Position numbers and translations under genes: made by a program
Notes under the pieces: model-generated
What the model was told of the DNA's origin: nothing
Seen by the model: only the letters and a program-made list of their open reading frames with translations
Database searches by the model: none
DNA from: Candidatus Cloacimonadota bacterium
Lineage (GTDB): Bacteria; Cloacimonadota; Cloacimonadia; Cloacimonadales; TCS61
Direction of reading: 5' to 3'
Assembly: GCA_021734835.1 (NCBI GenBank)
Contig: JAIPIH010000014.1
Coordinates: 1-52,155, forward strand
DNA: 52,155 nt
In this document: positions 34,010 to 44,071 of the stretch, one piece after another
Numbering within the stretch: the stretch's first letter is position 1
Layout: the number at the start of each line of letters is the position of its first letter

Positions 34010-36091
34010 ATGGACTGTAAGAATTTTTTGTTTGAACTTGGTGTGGAAGAAATTCCGACAACTTATATTACAAATGCTTTAAAAACAGTGAAAGATCACT
34101 TTAAAACAAATTTAGAAAAAGCAAATCTCCACTATGATGAATTAGTAACCTTTGCAACTCCCAGAAGATTTACAGTAAATATTTCAAATCTTGAGATTAG
34201 GCAGGAAACTAGATTAATTGAAAGAGTAGGACCGACCAGAGAAATAGCTTATGATAATGATGGAAATTTAACAAAAGCTGCCAGAGGTTTTTTGAAAGGT
34301 GCCGGTGCTGAAGAAAAAGATATTGTTATCAAAAAAACTTCTAAAGGTGATAAATTAACTGTAAAAATAAATATCGAAGGTAAAATGACCCAAGTCATTT
34401 TAAAAGAATTGATAGAAAATCTGATCAGGGAGTTTAATTTCCAAAAATCGATGAAATGGGGCAGGACAAATATATCGTTTGCCCGACCGATCCGCTGGTT
34501 ATTAGCAATATTTGGAAATGAAGTGATTGATGTTGAGATTGCTGGAATCAAAGCCGGCAATTTTACTTATGGAAACAGGTTTATTGATCTGGAAAAACCG
34601 ATAAAAATTAATTCGAGTAATGAATATGAAGAAAAATTAACTGAAGCCTATGTTATCCCATCACGTATGAAAAGAAAAAAAACAATTCAAAGCCAATTGA
34701 AGGAATTATTCATTAAAGATGACGAAAAAGTGCTGGTGGATAACAATCTTCTGGATGATGTAGTCGATCTGGTTGAATACCCTACAGCCGTTATTGCCGA
34801 ATTTGATAAAAAATATCTTCAACTTCCTAAACTAGTTGTTACAACAACTCTATCCGAACATCAAAAGTATTTCTCGGTTATGAAGAAAAATGGTGACTTA
34901 AGTAACAAATTTGTCTTTATTTCAAATGGTGATCCCAAATATTCGGAATTAATAAAAACAGGAAATCAAAAAGTAATAACTGCCAGGTTAGAGGATGCTG
35001 AATTCTTCTATAAAATGGATACTCAAAAGGAACTAGAGGATTATGTACCAAAATTGGAGGAAGTTACTTTCCAGAACAATCTTGGGTCAATTTTAGAGAA
35101 AACTCAGAGAATTATCAAGATCGTTGAATATCTTTGTGATGAGTTAGAAGTTGATAAGAAAACAGCTGAAGCCGCCTTACGCGGAGCTTTCTTGTGTAAA
35201 GCAGATCTCGTCACACTGATGCTTGGCGAAAAGGAATTTACAAAACTGCAAGGTTATATTGGATATCAATATGCTTTGAAAAGCGGTGAATCAAAAGAAA
35301 CAGCTTTGGCAATACACGAACATTATCAAAATGGTGAAACGAAGCTGTCAATAGTCGGATCGCTCGTTGCAATTGCCGATAAAATAGATACTATTTGCGG
35401 AATTATAGGTGTAGATATCATTCCTACAGGCTCAAAAGATCCTTTTGCATTAAGACGGGCTGCGAATGGTATTGTCCAAATAATTTCAAATAATCATTTT
35501 GAGATCAATATTAATAGTTTGATAGATAAATCATTTACATTACTTGATAATAAATTAGAAAAATCTGCTAATAATAAAGATATTGTAATTGATTTTTTCA
35601 AACAGCGGATAAACTGGTTTCTCAAACAGAATAAAATTGATTATGATATCATTGATAGCGTTATGCATATTGATCATTCGGATATACCAGATATTTACAA
35701 ACGCTCTCAGGCATTGCAGGAACTCAAAATGCAGAAAGATTTCATTAAGCTTGTTCTGGGCTTTAAAAGGGTTTCTAATATTATTTCAGAAGCGAAAGAA
35801 CTTACCAAAGTTAATACAGATTTAATACAAAATGAAACTGAGGAGATCCTGTTTAATGAATATCTGGTGTTAGCCAAAAAAATATCGGAACTACTGCCGC
35901 ATAACAAATACAGTGAAATTCTTAGTCTCCTTGTGAATTATGGCAGAATGATAGATGATTTTTTTGATGAAGTACTGGTTAATGTGAAGGATGCGAAAAT
36001 AAAACAGAATAGATACAATATTTTAGCTTGTATCAGGGAGTTGTTTTTGCAGATCGCTGATCTCTCAAAACTAGTCGTGGAAGGCAATTAA
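34010..36091 (+). CDS. glyS: Glycyl-tRNA synthetase beta subunit
   Basis: This subunit of the alpha2-beta2 enzyme helps charge tRNA-Gly. The 693-aa protein starts with FLFELGVEEIPTTYI, and has FATPRRFTV, KSMKWG, FARPIRW, TTTLSEHQKYF and the HD-like region ending in a DALR-type anticodon domain (VMVNVKDAKIKQNR style). GAGGG precedes the ATG at 34010, so I prefer it to an upstream in-frame ATG. The alpha subunit gene glyQ, usually adjacent, is not in the window. Confidence 0.97.
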   Translation: MDCKNFLFELGVEEIPTTYITNALKTVKDHFKTNLEKANLHYDELVTFATPRRFTVNISNLEIRQETRLIERVGPTREIAYDNDGNLTKAARGFLKGAGAEEKDIVIKKTSKGDKLTVKINIEGKMTQVILKELIENLIREFNFQKSMKWGRTNISFARPIRWLLAIFGNEVIDVEIAGIKAGNFTYGNRFIDLEKPIKINSSNEYEEKLTEAYVIPSRMKRKKTIQSQLKELFIKDDEKVLVDNNLLDDVVDLVEYPTAVIAEFDKKYLQLPKLVVTTTLSEHQKYFSVMKKNGDLSNKFVFISNGDPKYSELIKTGNQKVITARLEDAEFFYKMDTQKELEDYVPKLEEVTFQNNLGSILEKTQRIIKIVEYLCDELEVDKKTAEAALRGAFLCKADLVTLMLGEKEFTKLQGYIGYQYALKSGESKETALAIHEHYQNGETKLSIVGSLVAIADKIDTICGIIGVDIIPTGSKDPFALRRAANGIVQIISNNHFEININSLIDKSFTLLDNKLEKSANNKDIVIDFFKQRINWFLKQNKIDYDIIDSVMHIDHSDIPDIYKRSQALQELKMQKDFIKLVLGFKRVSNIISEAKELTKVNTDLIQNETEEILFNEYLVLAKKISELLPHNKYSEILSLLVNYGRMIDDFFDEVLVNVKDAKIKQNRYNILACIRELFLQIADLSKLVVEGN

Positions 36092-36116
36092 AAAATATAT
36101 AAATTGAGGTAATTAC

Positions 36117-37319
36117 ATGGCTATTCAAATTTCGCATCGGGCTAAGGCAATTAAACCTTCTCCCACTCTTACTGTATCGACGATTGCTACTCGTCTGAAA
36201 GCGCAAGGTATCGATGTTATTAATTTTGGTGTGGGAGAACCGGATTTTGAAACACCAATTCAAGTTAGAAATGCAGCCCATAAAGCAATTGATGAGAACT
36301 TTACAAAATACACTGAATCGTCAGGTATTTTAGAATTAAGAGAAGCAATCTCGGCAAAACTTTTACGTGATAATAATCTCAAATGTGATCCTAATGACAT
36401 ACTTGTATCACCTGGGGCAAAAGCCTCGATCACATTTTTGCTAATGACAATCTGCGATCCCCGGGATGAAGTGCTTATACCTTCTCCATACTGGGTAAGT
36501 TATACATCACAGGTTGAGATGGTTGATGCTTTTCCGATTCTTCTTCCTACTAGAGCAGCTTCAAAATTTAAGATTTCTGCTGAACAATTAGATGAAGTTT
36601 TGCAATCATTAAGTAATCCTAAAGCTCTGATCTTAAACTCGCCCAACAATCCAACCGGTTCAATTTACAATAAAAAAGAATTAGAGAAAATTGCTGAAGT
36701 ATGTTTGAAACACAATATAGTGATTATCTCAGATGAAATATATGAAAAATTGATCTACGACGGAAGAGAACATGTTTCAATTGCCTCGATCAGTGAAGAA
36801 GTACGTGACCATACGATTTTAATAAATGGTGTTTCAAAAGCCTATGCAATGACAGGATGGCGGCTAGGTTATGCTGCCGGCCCCAGGGATATTATTAAAA
36901 GTGCTGCCAGAATTCAAAGTCACACGACTTCTTGTGTAAATTCTATAACACAAAAAGCTGCAATAGTTGCACTGCAGGACTGTGACGAGAATGTAAATAA
37001 AATGCGTGATGAATTCCAAAGACGCCGTAACTTTCTAACTGAAGGATTGAACGATATCCCAAACCTAAAATGTCGTCTTCCCAAAGGTGCCTTCTATGTA
37101 ATGCCGAATGTATCTTTTTATATTCACAACAATAAAGTTGGAGTTCGTAATTCAAGAGAACTTTGCGAATATATTCTGGAAAAACATCGAGTAGCACTTG
37201 TACCAGGTTCAGCTTTTGGGGCTGAGAAATATGTACGATTCTCTTATGCTACCAGTATGGAAAACATTGAAGAGGGGCTTAAAAGATTTAAAACTGCTCT
37301 AGCCACCAGTGTTAGATAA
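36117..37319 (+). CDS. aspC: Aspartate-type aminotransferase (class I PLP)
   Basis: This 400-aa aminotransferase of the AspB/AspC-Ib group moves amino groups between aspartate and 2-oxoglutarate. It has FGVGEPDFETP (37-47), NSPNNPTGS (174-182), SDEIYEKLIYDG, the PLP lysine K241 in NGVSKAYAMTGWRLGY and the substrate arginine in VRFSYATS. GAGG precedes the ATG. It follows glyS by 25 bases. Substrate could be broader than aspartate. Confidence 0.95.
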   Translation: MAIQISHRAKAIKPSPTLTVSTIATRLKAQGIDVINFGVGEPDFETPIQVRNAAHKAIDENFTKYTESSGILELREAISAKLLRDNNLKCDPNDILVSPGAKASITFLLMTICDPRDEVLIPSPYWVSYTSQVEMVDAFPILLPTRAASKFKISAEQLDEVLQSLSNPKALILNSPNNPTGSIYNKKELEKIAEVCLKHNIVIISDEIYEKLIYDGREHVSIASISEEVRDHTILINGVSKAYAMTGWRLGYAAGPRDIIKSAARIQSHTTSCVNSITQKAAIVALQDCDENVNKMRDEFQRRRNFLTEGLNDIPNLKCRLPKGAFYVMPNVSFYIHNNKVGVRNSRELCEYILEKHRVALVPGSAFGAEKYVRFSYATSMENIEEGLKRFKTALATSVR

Positions 37320-37324
37320 TTATT

Positions 37325-37534
37325 ATGAAAGAATTTAGAGAGGAAATTGAGAAAAGAAGACTGGAAAGACGAAACAAAAGGAGTTCTACCTGGGTTAATT
37401 TTTTTGTCCGAATTTTAGCTCTCATATTTGTCATTTTGATCATACGATATTTTAGCGATGCTGATCCAGATAAATTCAGAAGTTGGATTGCATCAGAGCA
37501 AGCAGACTCAATTGAAGTTCAGGAGCAAAAATGA
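37325..37534 (+). CDS. Small single-pass membrane protein
   Basis: The 69-aa protein has a very basic N-terminus (REEIEKRRLERRNKRSS), one membrane helix (VNFFVRILALIFVILIIRYF) and a short acidic tail. Its stop overlaps the start of the PfkB gene (ATGA) and it lies five bases after the aminotransferase gene. I know no family. Tight packing and regular composition support that it is expressed. Confidence 0.75.
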   Translation: MKEFREEIEKRRLERRNKRSSTWVNFFVRILALIFVILIIRYFSDADPDKFRSWIASEQADSIEVQEQK

Positions 37535-38427
37535 AATTACTAGTAGTTGGCTCGATAGCTCTTGATAATATTCAGACACCTTTTGGTAACGAAAAGCGAT
37601 CTCTGGGAGGATCTGCTATTTTTACTTCCATGGTAAGCAATAATTTTTGCCAAACCGGACTTGTGGGAATTGTTGGTGAAGATTTTCCAAAAGAATATAT
37701 TGAACTTTTGAGTAATAATAATATTGATTTAAAGGATTTGTCAATCGTACCTGGTAAAACCTTTCATTGGTCAGGTAAATATGATAATTTTAATACAGCC
37801 GAAACTATCGTTACTGATCTAAATGTCTTTGCAAATTTTAATCCGATTTTAAACTGGGAAAACAAACAAAGTGAGTATCTTTTTTTGGGAAATATTGATC
37901 CAATTTTACAATTAAAAGTATTAGACCAAATGGAGAATGTGAAGATAACCGCCTGCGATACAATGAATTATTGGATAATGAGATCGAGGGAGAACCTGCT
38001 TAAGGTTATTAAAAAGGTTGATTTTCTTTTTATTAATGAAGAAGAATTGCGAATGTTGACCAAAGAGCAGAATATTTTTCAAGCTGCTGATGAAGCTTTA
38101 AAGATGGGATCCAAGCACATTATAGTTAAGCGGGGAGAATACGGTTCTTTTATCTATACCGCAGATTTTATTTTTTTTATGCCTGTTTTTCCGGTAAAAA
38201 AAGTGATCGATCCAACCGGAGCAGGAGACAGTTTTGCAGGCGGCTTCATGGGCTTTCTTGCCTCTGAGGGCAAATATGATGAATTATCCATAAAAAAAGC
38301 AATGATCTATGGTACTATAACTGCATCTTTCTGTGTTGAATCTTTCAGTATTAAGAGAATAAAAGAGTTAACTCTGAGCGATATCTTAAATCGTAAACAA
38401 GAAATTGAAAAAAAAATATTTTTATAA
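37531..38427 (+). CDS. PfkB-family carbohydrate/nucleoside kinase
   Basis: The 298-aa protein phosphorylates a sugar or nucleoside with ATP. It carries GGSAIFTSM (26-34) and the catalytic DPTGAGDSFAGGFMGF (226-241), including the base Asp and anion hole. The start MKLLVVGSIALDNI is typical for the family. Substrate cannot be assigned; it is translationally coupled to the small membrane protein. Confidence 0.92.
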   Translation: MKLLVVGSIALDNIQTPFGNEKRSLGGSAIFTSMVSNNFCQTGLVGIVGEDFPKEYIELLSNNNIDLKDLSIVPGKTFHWSGKYDNFNTAETIVTDLNVFANFNPILNWENKQSEYLFLGNIDPILQLKVLDQMENVKITACDTMNYWIMRSRENLLKVIKKVDFLFINEEELRMLTKEQNIFQAADEALKMGSKHIIVKRGEYGSFIYTADFIFFMPVFPVKKVIDPTGAGDSFAGGFMGFLASEGKYDELSIKKAMIYGTITASFCVESFSIKRIKELTLSDILNRKQEIEKKIFL

Positions 38428-38436
38428 GGTGGAAAT

Positions 38437-39093
38437 ATGAACAATAGCTCAACGATTAGGAGTAATGCCCGTGAAATTTTATCAGGTAAATGGGTAAATG
38501 CGATTTTAGCCTATTTAATTTTTGCGGCAATTATTTCTATTGCTGCCTCTTTTTATGGTGTGTTTTTACTGATCAGTGGTACATTAGCATACGGTTTGTA
38601 CCTATATTTTTTGAAACTTACGAGAAGTGAAGCAAGCGATTTTAATCAACTATTCAAAGCTTTTTCCTTTGAAGGTGGTAACCTTGGTATGTTCGGAAAA
38701 ACTTTAGGTTTGTATCTCCTGATGAATTTGTATATTCTTTTATGGTCATTGTTATTGATCGTACCGGGAATTATTGTTGCCTATTCATACAGAATTGCGT
38801 TCTATCTTATGATCGATGATCCAGAATTAAATATTTCAGAAGCTTTGAAAAAGAGTAAAGAAATGATGTATGGTTACAAATCAAAATTATTTTTTTTAGA
38901 CCTTAGTTTTATCGGCTGGGGCTTCCTTTGTTTATTAACATTCGGTATAGGATTTCTTTGGTTGTCACCCTATATGCTCACCTCGCAATCAATATTTTAT
39001 AATGAATTGCTAAATGAATATGGGATAAGTTCAAAGGAAATCAAGGAAAAGCAGGATAATGAAGCAGTTAACGTTGGTGGAGTTTTAGAATAA
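38437..39093 (+). CDS. DUF975-family membrane protein
   Basis: The 218-aa protein has the pattern of DUF975: an N-terminal IRSNAREILSGKW, several membrane helices, LLWSLLLIVPGIIVAYSYR, SEALKKSKEMMYGYK and the LSFIGWGFLCLLTFGIGFLW block. The function of the family is unknown. AGGTGG lies before the ATG; the gene follows the kinase by nine bases. Confidence 0.88.
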   Translation: MNNSSTIRSNAREILSGKWVNAILAYLIFAAIISIAASFYGVFLLISGTLAYGLYLYFLKLTRSEASDFNQLFKAFSFEGGNLGMFGKTLGLYLLMNLYILLWSLLLIVPGIIVAYSYRIAFYLMIDDPELNISEALKKSKEMMYGYKSKLFFLDLSFIGWGFLCLLTFGIGFLWLSPYMLTSQSIFYNELLNEYGISSKEIKEKQDNEAVNVGGVLE

Positions 39094-39178
39094 TTTCCTA
39101 ATGAGAAAAGTATATTGTTTAATTGATTAAGTTATATATTTAAGAAAAAATAGTAATTAATATGTTAATAGGTAAATA

Positions 39179-40003
39179 ATGGTTTGGCGGATTTTAATTT
39201 CTAAAGAAAATAATTCAGCAATGAATATGGCGATTGATGAAGCGATATTTAATCATGTTCAAACAGGCAGATCAAAACCGACAATAAGATTTTACCAGTG
39301 GGATCCCGCGACAGTCTCTTGCGGATATAATCAGGAAATAAAAAAAGAAGTTGACCTCGAGGCAATCAGGGAACTTGGATTTGGTTTTGTGAGACGACCT
39401 ACCGGCGGTAGAGTTGTTCTGCACGATCATGAAGTTACCTATGCAGTAATTGCACCCTGCGAAGGTAAATTTTCAGGTTCTGTTACAGAGTCATATTCGG
39501 AGATCAGCAAAGCACTCGCTGTAGGATTTAAGCTCATGGGAATTGAAGTAGATTTTGAAAAAGGCTACCTTAGTTCAGAACATCAGCGTAAAGCTATGAA
39601 TCCATGTTTTACAAGCAGCTCAAGATATGAATTGAATTATCAGCACAAAAAATTAGTAGGGAGTGCTCAGGTTAGAAAATACAATTGCCTGCTTCAGCAT
39701 GGATCCATACTGTTAAATTACGACCAAAGCAAATTAGCAGCTGTTTTACCGAGATTATCTCCAGAACAGAAAGGGAAATTAGCAAAATATTTAAAGAAAA
39801 AAACTGTTTCGATCAACGCTATCCTTAACACTCCTATAGAATTCCACGAAGCAGTTGATTTTTTTATTTCGGGCTTCCAGGAAAAATGGAATAAAGATGA
39901 GTTTGTAATTAGTAATAAACTGGATATGTGGGAATTGGAAAGTTCCGAAAAACTGAGAGTAAGTAAGTACTTGACAGATGGGTGGAACAGGAGAAAAATA
40001 TAA
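39179..40003 (+). CDS. LipM-type octanoyltransferase / lipoate-protein ligase family
   Basis: The 274-aa protein belongs to the LplA/LipM/LipL family that moves octanoyl or lipoyl groups onto lipoyl domains. It has RRPTGGRVVLHDHEVTYAV (72-90), a Cys143 in NPCFTSSSRYEL at the position of the LipM catalytic cysteine, and Lys158 in HKKLVGSAQ. The Cys and the absence of a C-terminal accessory domain favour an octanoyltransferase like LipM. Its E2 or GcvH substrate is not in the window. It may have its own promoter in the 85-base gap upstream. Confidence 0.88.
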   Translation: MVWRILISKENNSAMNMAIDEAIFNHVQTGRSKPTIRFYQWDPATVSCGYNQEIKKEVDLEAIRELGFGFVRRPTGGRVVLHDHEVTYAVIAPCEGKFSGSVTESYSEISKALAVGFKLMGIEVDFEKGYLSSEHQRKAMNPCFTSSSRYELNYQHKKLVGSAQVRKYNCLLQHGSILLNYDQSKLAAVLPRLSPEQKGKLAKYLKKKTVSINAILNTPIEFHEAVDFFISGFQEKWNKDEFVISNKLDMWELESSEKLRVSKYLTDGWNRRKI

Positions 40004-40035
40004 CCTTGAAAAAGGGGAAGAATAAAAAATATAGA

Positions 40036-40060
40036 TTGACACGATTTTTTTTATTATAGT
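40036..40060 (+). promoter_or_regulatory. Possible promoter of the TonB-receptor operon
   Basis: TTGACA (40036-40041) is followed by an AT-rich stretch ending TATAGTTTTTG. The TATAGT is only 13 bases from the -35-like element, so spacing is poor for a standard sigma-70 promoter; the TATAGTTTTTG part resembles the Bacteroidetes TAnnTTTG element but is one base too long. It is the only plausible candidate in the 106-base gap upstream of the operon. Confidence 0.3.
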
Positions 40061-40109
40061 TTTTGTTCTAATGAAAAGTATTTAATAAATAATTTAGGGA
40101 GGATTATTA

Positions 40110-43100
40110 ATGCTTAAGAAAATCACTATTTTTATCATTTTAGCATTTCTATCTTTTACCACATTATTTGCTGGAACGACTGGTAAACTTGCTGGTAAAG
40201 TTACAGATGAAAAGGGGAATCCTGTTCCTTTTGCAAATATAACTATAATGGATGATGAAACTTTAGTTGCCGGAATGATGACTAAAGAAAATGGTTCATA
40301 TTTCATTATTAATATCACACCTGGAATCTACGACGTATTTTGTATGCGTGGTGGTTTCCGAACTCAAAAGATATCAGGAGTAAAGATCAGTCTAGACTTA
40401 ACCGAAATTCTTAATATCAAATTACCAAAACAAGCAATTGAGATTGAAGGCTTTGATGTTGTTGAAAATAAAGTCGAGATGATCCAACCATCAAAGACCA
40501 ACTCCGGAAAAACAATCTCCTCTGCCGATATTGAAGACGTTTCTGTTGATCAGATAGAAGATGTGATCTCATTACAGGCAGGTGTTACTCTAACTAATGG
40601 AGAGATTCACGTTCGTGGTGGAAGATCCAATGAGATGGCTTACACAGTTGACGGTATGTCTGTTTCCGATCCGGTAGATGGCGGCTCAGCTCTTACTATT
40701 GATACTGATGCAATTGCTAATATGGATGTGATGACAGGCGGACTTACTGCTGAATATGGTAATGCGCAATCCGGTATGGTTAATATTGTTACCAAAAGCG
40801 GTTCTAGTGAGTACTCCGGAAAGATTGAACTGGTTACAGACCACTTAATAAACTCACCTGATAACTCTAATAAGGACGTTTTGAAATTTGCCATTGGCGG
40901 TCCCGTCCTAACCCCTTTAGTTCCCTCCCTTAAAGATAAATTTACTTTCTATTTCAATGCCGTTGGAAGTTGGCAGGATTCACGCTATAAAGATTATTAT
41001 AATTTAAATCCCTCTGAGGGTCTTAATGGATTGATTACAAGCTGGGCTGATTACGAACCATATAATCCGTATGAAGGGAGAGATAACTTTGTAGGCTTTG
41101 ACCTTGGTGATAGAAACTACAATGATTACAATGCGAATTTGAAAATGAAATATAAATTTAATGAACGTCAAAATATAACTTTTGCTGTTAGAGGTGATAA
41201 ATATGAACATCTTCCTTTTGCTCATGGTTGGAGATACGCTTTAGAACACTATGCAAAAACTGCCGGAGAACAAAGACAATATATTGCAACTTACGATCAA
41301 ACTATAGGTTCTCAGGTAAACATAAAAGTTAAAGCAAGTTTATATGAAAAAAGTGTTCAACAATCACCTCGGGATATTGCAAGAGAAGATTGGTTCGGTT
41401 TAGGTGATCAGGAAGATTTTGATCTATACGGGAATAACCAGCTTGGAACTACAAACGGTATTTTTTACTTAACACATGAAGATGACAATATAGTAAGTGA
41501 TGTTGAAGATTATGCCTGGATATTTGAAACCGGTGATGGGAACTCACTGGCGGTACCATTTGTCCAACCGGGTACAGTTTGGGGTACTTATATTGATGAT
41601 AAAAACGAGATGCTCCAGTTAAGAACGGATGTAGAATATCAGGCGAATGAGACGCATGGCTTTAAATCAGGATTTGAATTAATAAAACACAAAATAGAAA
41701 AAGATCAATGGAGAAATCCCTGGAATCTTTCTGCAGGCCGATATCAAACCTATTTATCAACTTGCATTCCAGAAGAATCTTATGAAGCAGGAGATATCAT
41801 CTATTTTGATAATGGAGACAGCTTAGAAGTTCCGGTCGGTGGTTTGGATTTTTATTCCAGAGTTGACTTGTTGGCAGCTACAGAAGCAGCTTCCGGTTTA
41901 TCCGATGGTTATCAGGCAGAACCTTGGCAGGGCGGTATCTATGTTCAGGATGCTATGGTTTGGGAAGGCTTGATCATCAATGCAGGAGTTAGATGCGACC
42001 TATGGTATCTCGGTGGTGATTATGACATTAAAACTGCCAGTTACGATGGCTCTTACTTAGATTCGATAGATCCGGATAATCCTATGAATGAAAGTAAGTA
42101 TAAGATCGAAGATCCGGAAAATCCCGGAGAACTGATAGTCCCTGATCCAGAATCTTTCCCTTTTGAATATGCAAAATATATGAGTGCAGTTGATTATCAT
42201 AAAACCATAACAGATAGATTTAGCAAACCTCAGGTTATGTTCTCACCCAGATTAGGAGTTTCTCATCCTATCTCAGAAAAAAGTGTTCTCCACTTTGTTT
42301 ACAATTATCAAAGGCAATTACCACAAATGCAGTATATTTTTACAACAGGACGCCCCCAGGATGTTATTGAAAATCCCGGCTCTGATATAATTGTGGGGAA
42401 TCCGGAATTGGAAGATCAAACAACAATAACTTATGAAGCGGGCTTACAATATCAATTACATGAAGACTATGTTATGGATATTACAACTTATTTTAAAAAT
42501 ATATATAATTATGTGAGCACGATCGAGAGAGTAGATCCGGCTGATAACTCAATCAAATGGAATGAATATATTTCTGAAGATTATGGTAGTGTACGAGGAA
42601 TTGATTTCAATATCAGTAAGTTTTTATCGAATTTCTTCTCAGGCTCTGCAGCGTATTCCCTTACTTGGGCTAATGGAAATCACTCTGAAACATCAACAAC
42701 AAACGAAGAAAGTTTGCGTGAGTTTCCTCTTGCCTGGGATACAAGACACAACTTTAATTTCAATTTTACCTTTAAAGTTGGACGGGGAGAAGAATTCTAT
42801 ATTCCTTTTACTGAAACAATACTACCCATGCAGGATTTTTCAATTAACTTCTTATATTCTCTAAATTCAGGCTCTCCTTACACACCGGTTGATGATAATA
42901 ATAATGAATCACAAGATGTGAACAGCCAATTAGCGCCTCATACTGAAAATGCTAATTTGAAGTTTACTAAGAACTTTGGGTTTGGCAATAACATGAAACT
43001 GAGATTTTATGCCAGTATACTCAATTTATTTAATAGAAATAATGTAACTAATGTTTACCCCAAGACAGGAGATCCCTTTATTAGTGGAACTGATCTTGAT

Positions 43101-43220
43101 TTTAACGGGAATGGATATATTGATCCTAACACAAGCTCAATATATCAGGCATCAGATATGAATCCGGCTAATATTTCAGCTGGAAGAACCTATTCATTTG
43201 GGTTGACTTATATTTGGTAA
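40110..43220 (+). CDS. TonB-dependent outer-membrane receptor with carboxypeptidase-regulatory-like domain
   Basis: The 1036-aa product has a signal peptide, then a beta-sandwich (about 24-108, GKLAGKVTDEKGNPVPFANI) as in SusC-like and OAR receptors. The plug domain follows (about 130-225; VRGGRSNEMAYTVDGMSV, AEYGNAQSGMVNIVT), then a barrel ending RTYSFGLTYIW with a terminal Trp. No SusD partner follows. GGGAGG precedes the ATG. The ExbB gene comes 30 bases later, so the receptor and its energy source are transcribed together. The ligand is unknown. Confidence 0.94.
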   Translation: MLKKITIFIILAFLSFTTLFAGTTGKLAGKVTDEKGNPVPFANITIMDDETLVAGMMTKENGSYFIINITPGIYDVFCMRGGFRTQKISGVKISLDLTEILNIKLPKQAIEIEGFDVVENKVEMIQPSKTNSGKTISSADIEDVSVDQIEDVISLQAGVTLTNGEIHVRGGRSNEMAYTVDGMSVSDPVDGGSALTIDTDAIANMDVMTGGLTAEYGNAQSGMVNIVTKSGSSEYSGKIELVTDHLINSPDNSNKDVLKFAIGGPVLTPLVPSLKDKFTFYFNAVGSWQDSRYKDYYNLNPSEGLNGLITSWADYEPYNPYEGRDNFVGFDLGDRNYNDYNANLKMKYKFNERQNITFAVRGDKYEHLPFAHGWRYALEHYAKTAGEQRQYIATYDQTIGSQVNIKVKASLYEKSVQQSPRDIAREDWFGLGDQEDFDLYGNNQLGTTNGIFYLTHEDDNIVSDVEDYAWIFETGDGNSLAVPFVQPGTVWGTYIDDKNEMLQLRTDVEYQANETHGFKSGFELIKHKIEKDQWRNPWNLSAGRYQTYLSTCIPEESYEAGDIIYFDNGDSLEVPVGGLDFYSRVDLLAATEAASGLSDGYQAEPWQGGIYVQDAMVWEGLIINAGVRCDLWYLGGDYDIKTASYDGSYLDSIDPDNPMNESKYKIEDPENPGELIVPDPESFPFEYAKYMSAVDYHKTITDRFSKPQVMFSPRLGVSHPISEKSVLHFVYNYQRQLPQMQYIFTTGRPQDVIENPGSDIIVGNPELEDQTTITYEAGLQYQLHEDYVMDITTYFKNIYNYVSTIERVDPADNSIKWNEYISEDYGSVRGIDFNISKFLSNFFSGSAAYSLTWANGNHSETSTTNEESLREFPLAWDTRHNFNFNFTFKVGRGEEFYIPFTETILPMQDFSINFLYSLNSGSPYTPVDDNNNESQDVNSQLAPHTENANLKFTKNFGFGNNMKLRFYASILNLFNRNNVTNVYPKTGDPFISGTDLDFNGNGYIDPNTSSIYQASDMNPANISAGRTYSFGLTYIW

Positions 43221-43250
43221 TGCTAACTAAATAAATTTGGAGGATATAAA

Positions 43251-44063
43251 ATGAGGAAAAAACTTTTAACCATAATTTTAGTACTGGCAATTGCTAATCT
43301 ATTGTTTACAGCATTTGCTTTTGCGCAAGAAGGGGCTACAGCAACAGATACCGCTCTCGAAGATAAAGTCGCTGAAGTTGTAGAGGAAGTTCCCTTTGAA
43401 CAAACTTCTCAATCCGGTGGCTTAGAGATGTTTGCACGTAAAATAGTTGGAAGCGGATTAGTTGATCTATTTATTCAGGGTGGATTCGTGATGTACCCGG
43501 TGCTTTTACTCCTCATCTGGGGTATTGCTACCATCATCTGGAAACTGATTTCTCTGAGTTATGCTAAAATTAACCTGAATGATTTTCTAGGGAAGGTTAT
43601 CCCGCTTTTAGAAGATAAAAAATATGACGAAGCATTAAAACTTTGTGAAGGGACAAAAGGACCGGTCGCAGCTGTTATGCATAATGGTCTTTTAAAAGTT
43701 GATAAAGGAATTGAAGCAGTTGAAAAAGCAATTGAGAATGCCGGCGTTATTGAGATGGCATTTTTGGAAAAAGGATTTATCCCACTATCCACTACAATAA
43801 ACCTTGCTCCTATGTTCGGATTTTTTGGAACTATTGTTGGTATGATCCGTGCTTTCCGCGATATTGCAGCTGCTGGCGAAGTTGAACCAACTATTGTTGC
43901 TACCGGTATTCAAATAGCTCTTATTACTACGGCTTCCGGTCTAGCTGTTGCTATTCCGATGCAATTCTTTAACAATATGTTCCTGGGAATGGTTGACGGA
44001 CTTGTAATGGATATGCAGAGAGGTTCAGAAAAAATGATCGAAACTCTTGTAGAAAATAAATAG
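43251..44063 (+). CDS. exbB: MotA/TolQ/ExbB proton-channel protein
   Basis: The 270-aa inner-membrane protein has an N-terminal signal-like segment, a periplasmic linker (about 25-75) and three membrane helices (about 77-97, 176-201 and 214-240). The signature GFFGTIVGMIRAF and ATGIQIALITTASGLAVAIP belong to the ExbB/TolQ proton channel. With ExbD it powers TonB. GGAGG precedes the ATG. The extra periplasmic N-terminus is longer than in E. coli ExbB. Confidence 0.95.
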   Translation: MRKKLLTIILVLAIANLLFTAFAFAQEGATATDTALEDKVAEVVEEVPFEQTSQSGGLEMFARKIVGSGLVDLFIQGGFVMYPVLLLLIWGIATIIWKLISLSYAKINLNDFLGKVIPLLEDKKYDEALKLCEGTKGPVAAVMHNGLLKVDKGIEAVEKAIENAGVIEMAFLEKGFIPLSTTINLAPMFGFFGTIVGMIRAFRDIAAAGEVEPTIVATGIQIALITTASGLAVAIPMQFFNNMFLGMVDGLVMDMQRGSEKMIETLVENK

Positions 44064-44071
44064 GAGGAAAT

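Noticed and set aside
40004..40109. Terminator after the LipM-type gene
   Set aside because: CCTT-GAAA-AAGG is the only pairing seen and is too short; no clean hairpin with U-tract ends that operon.
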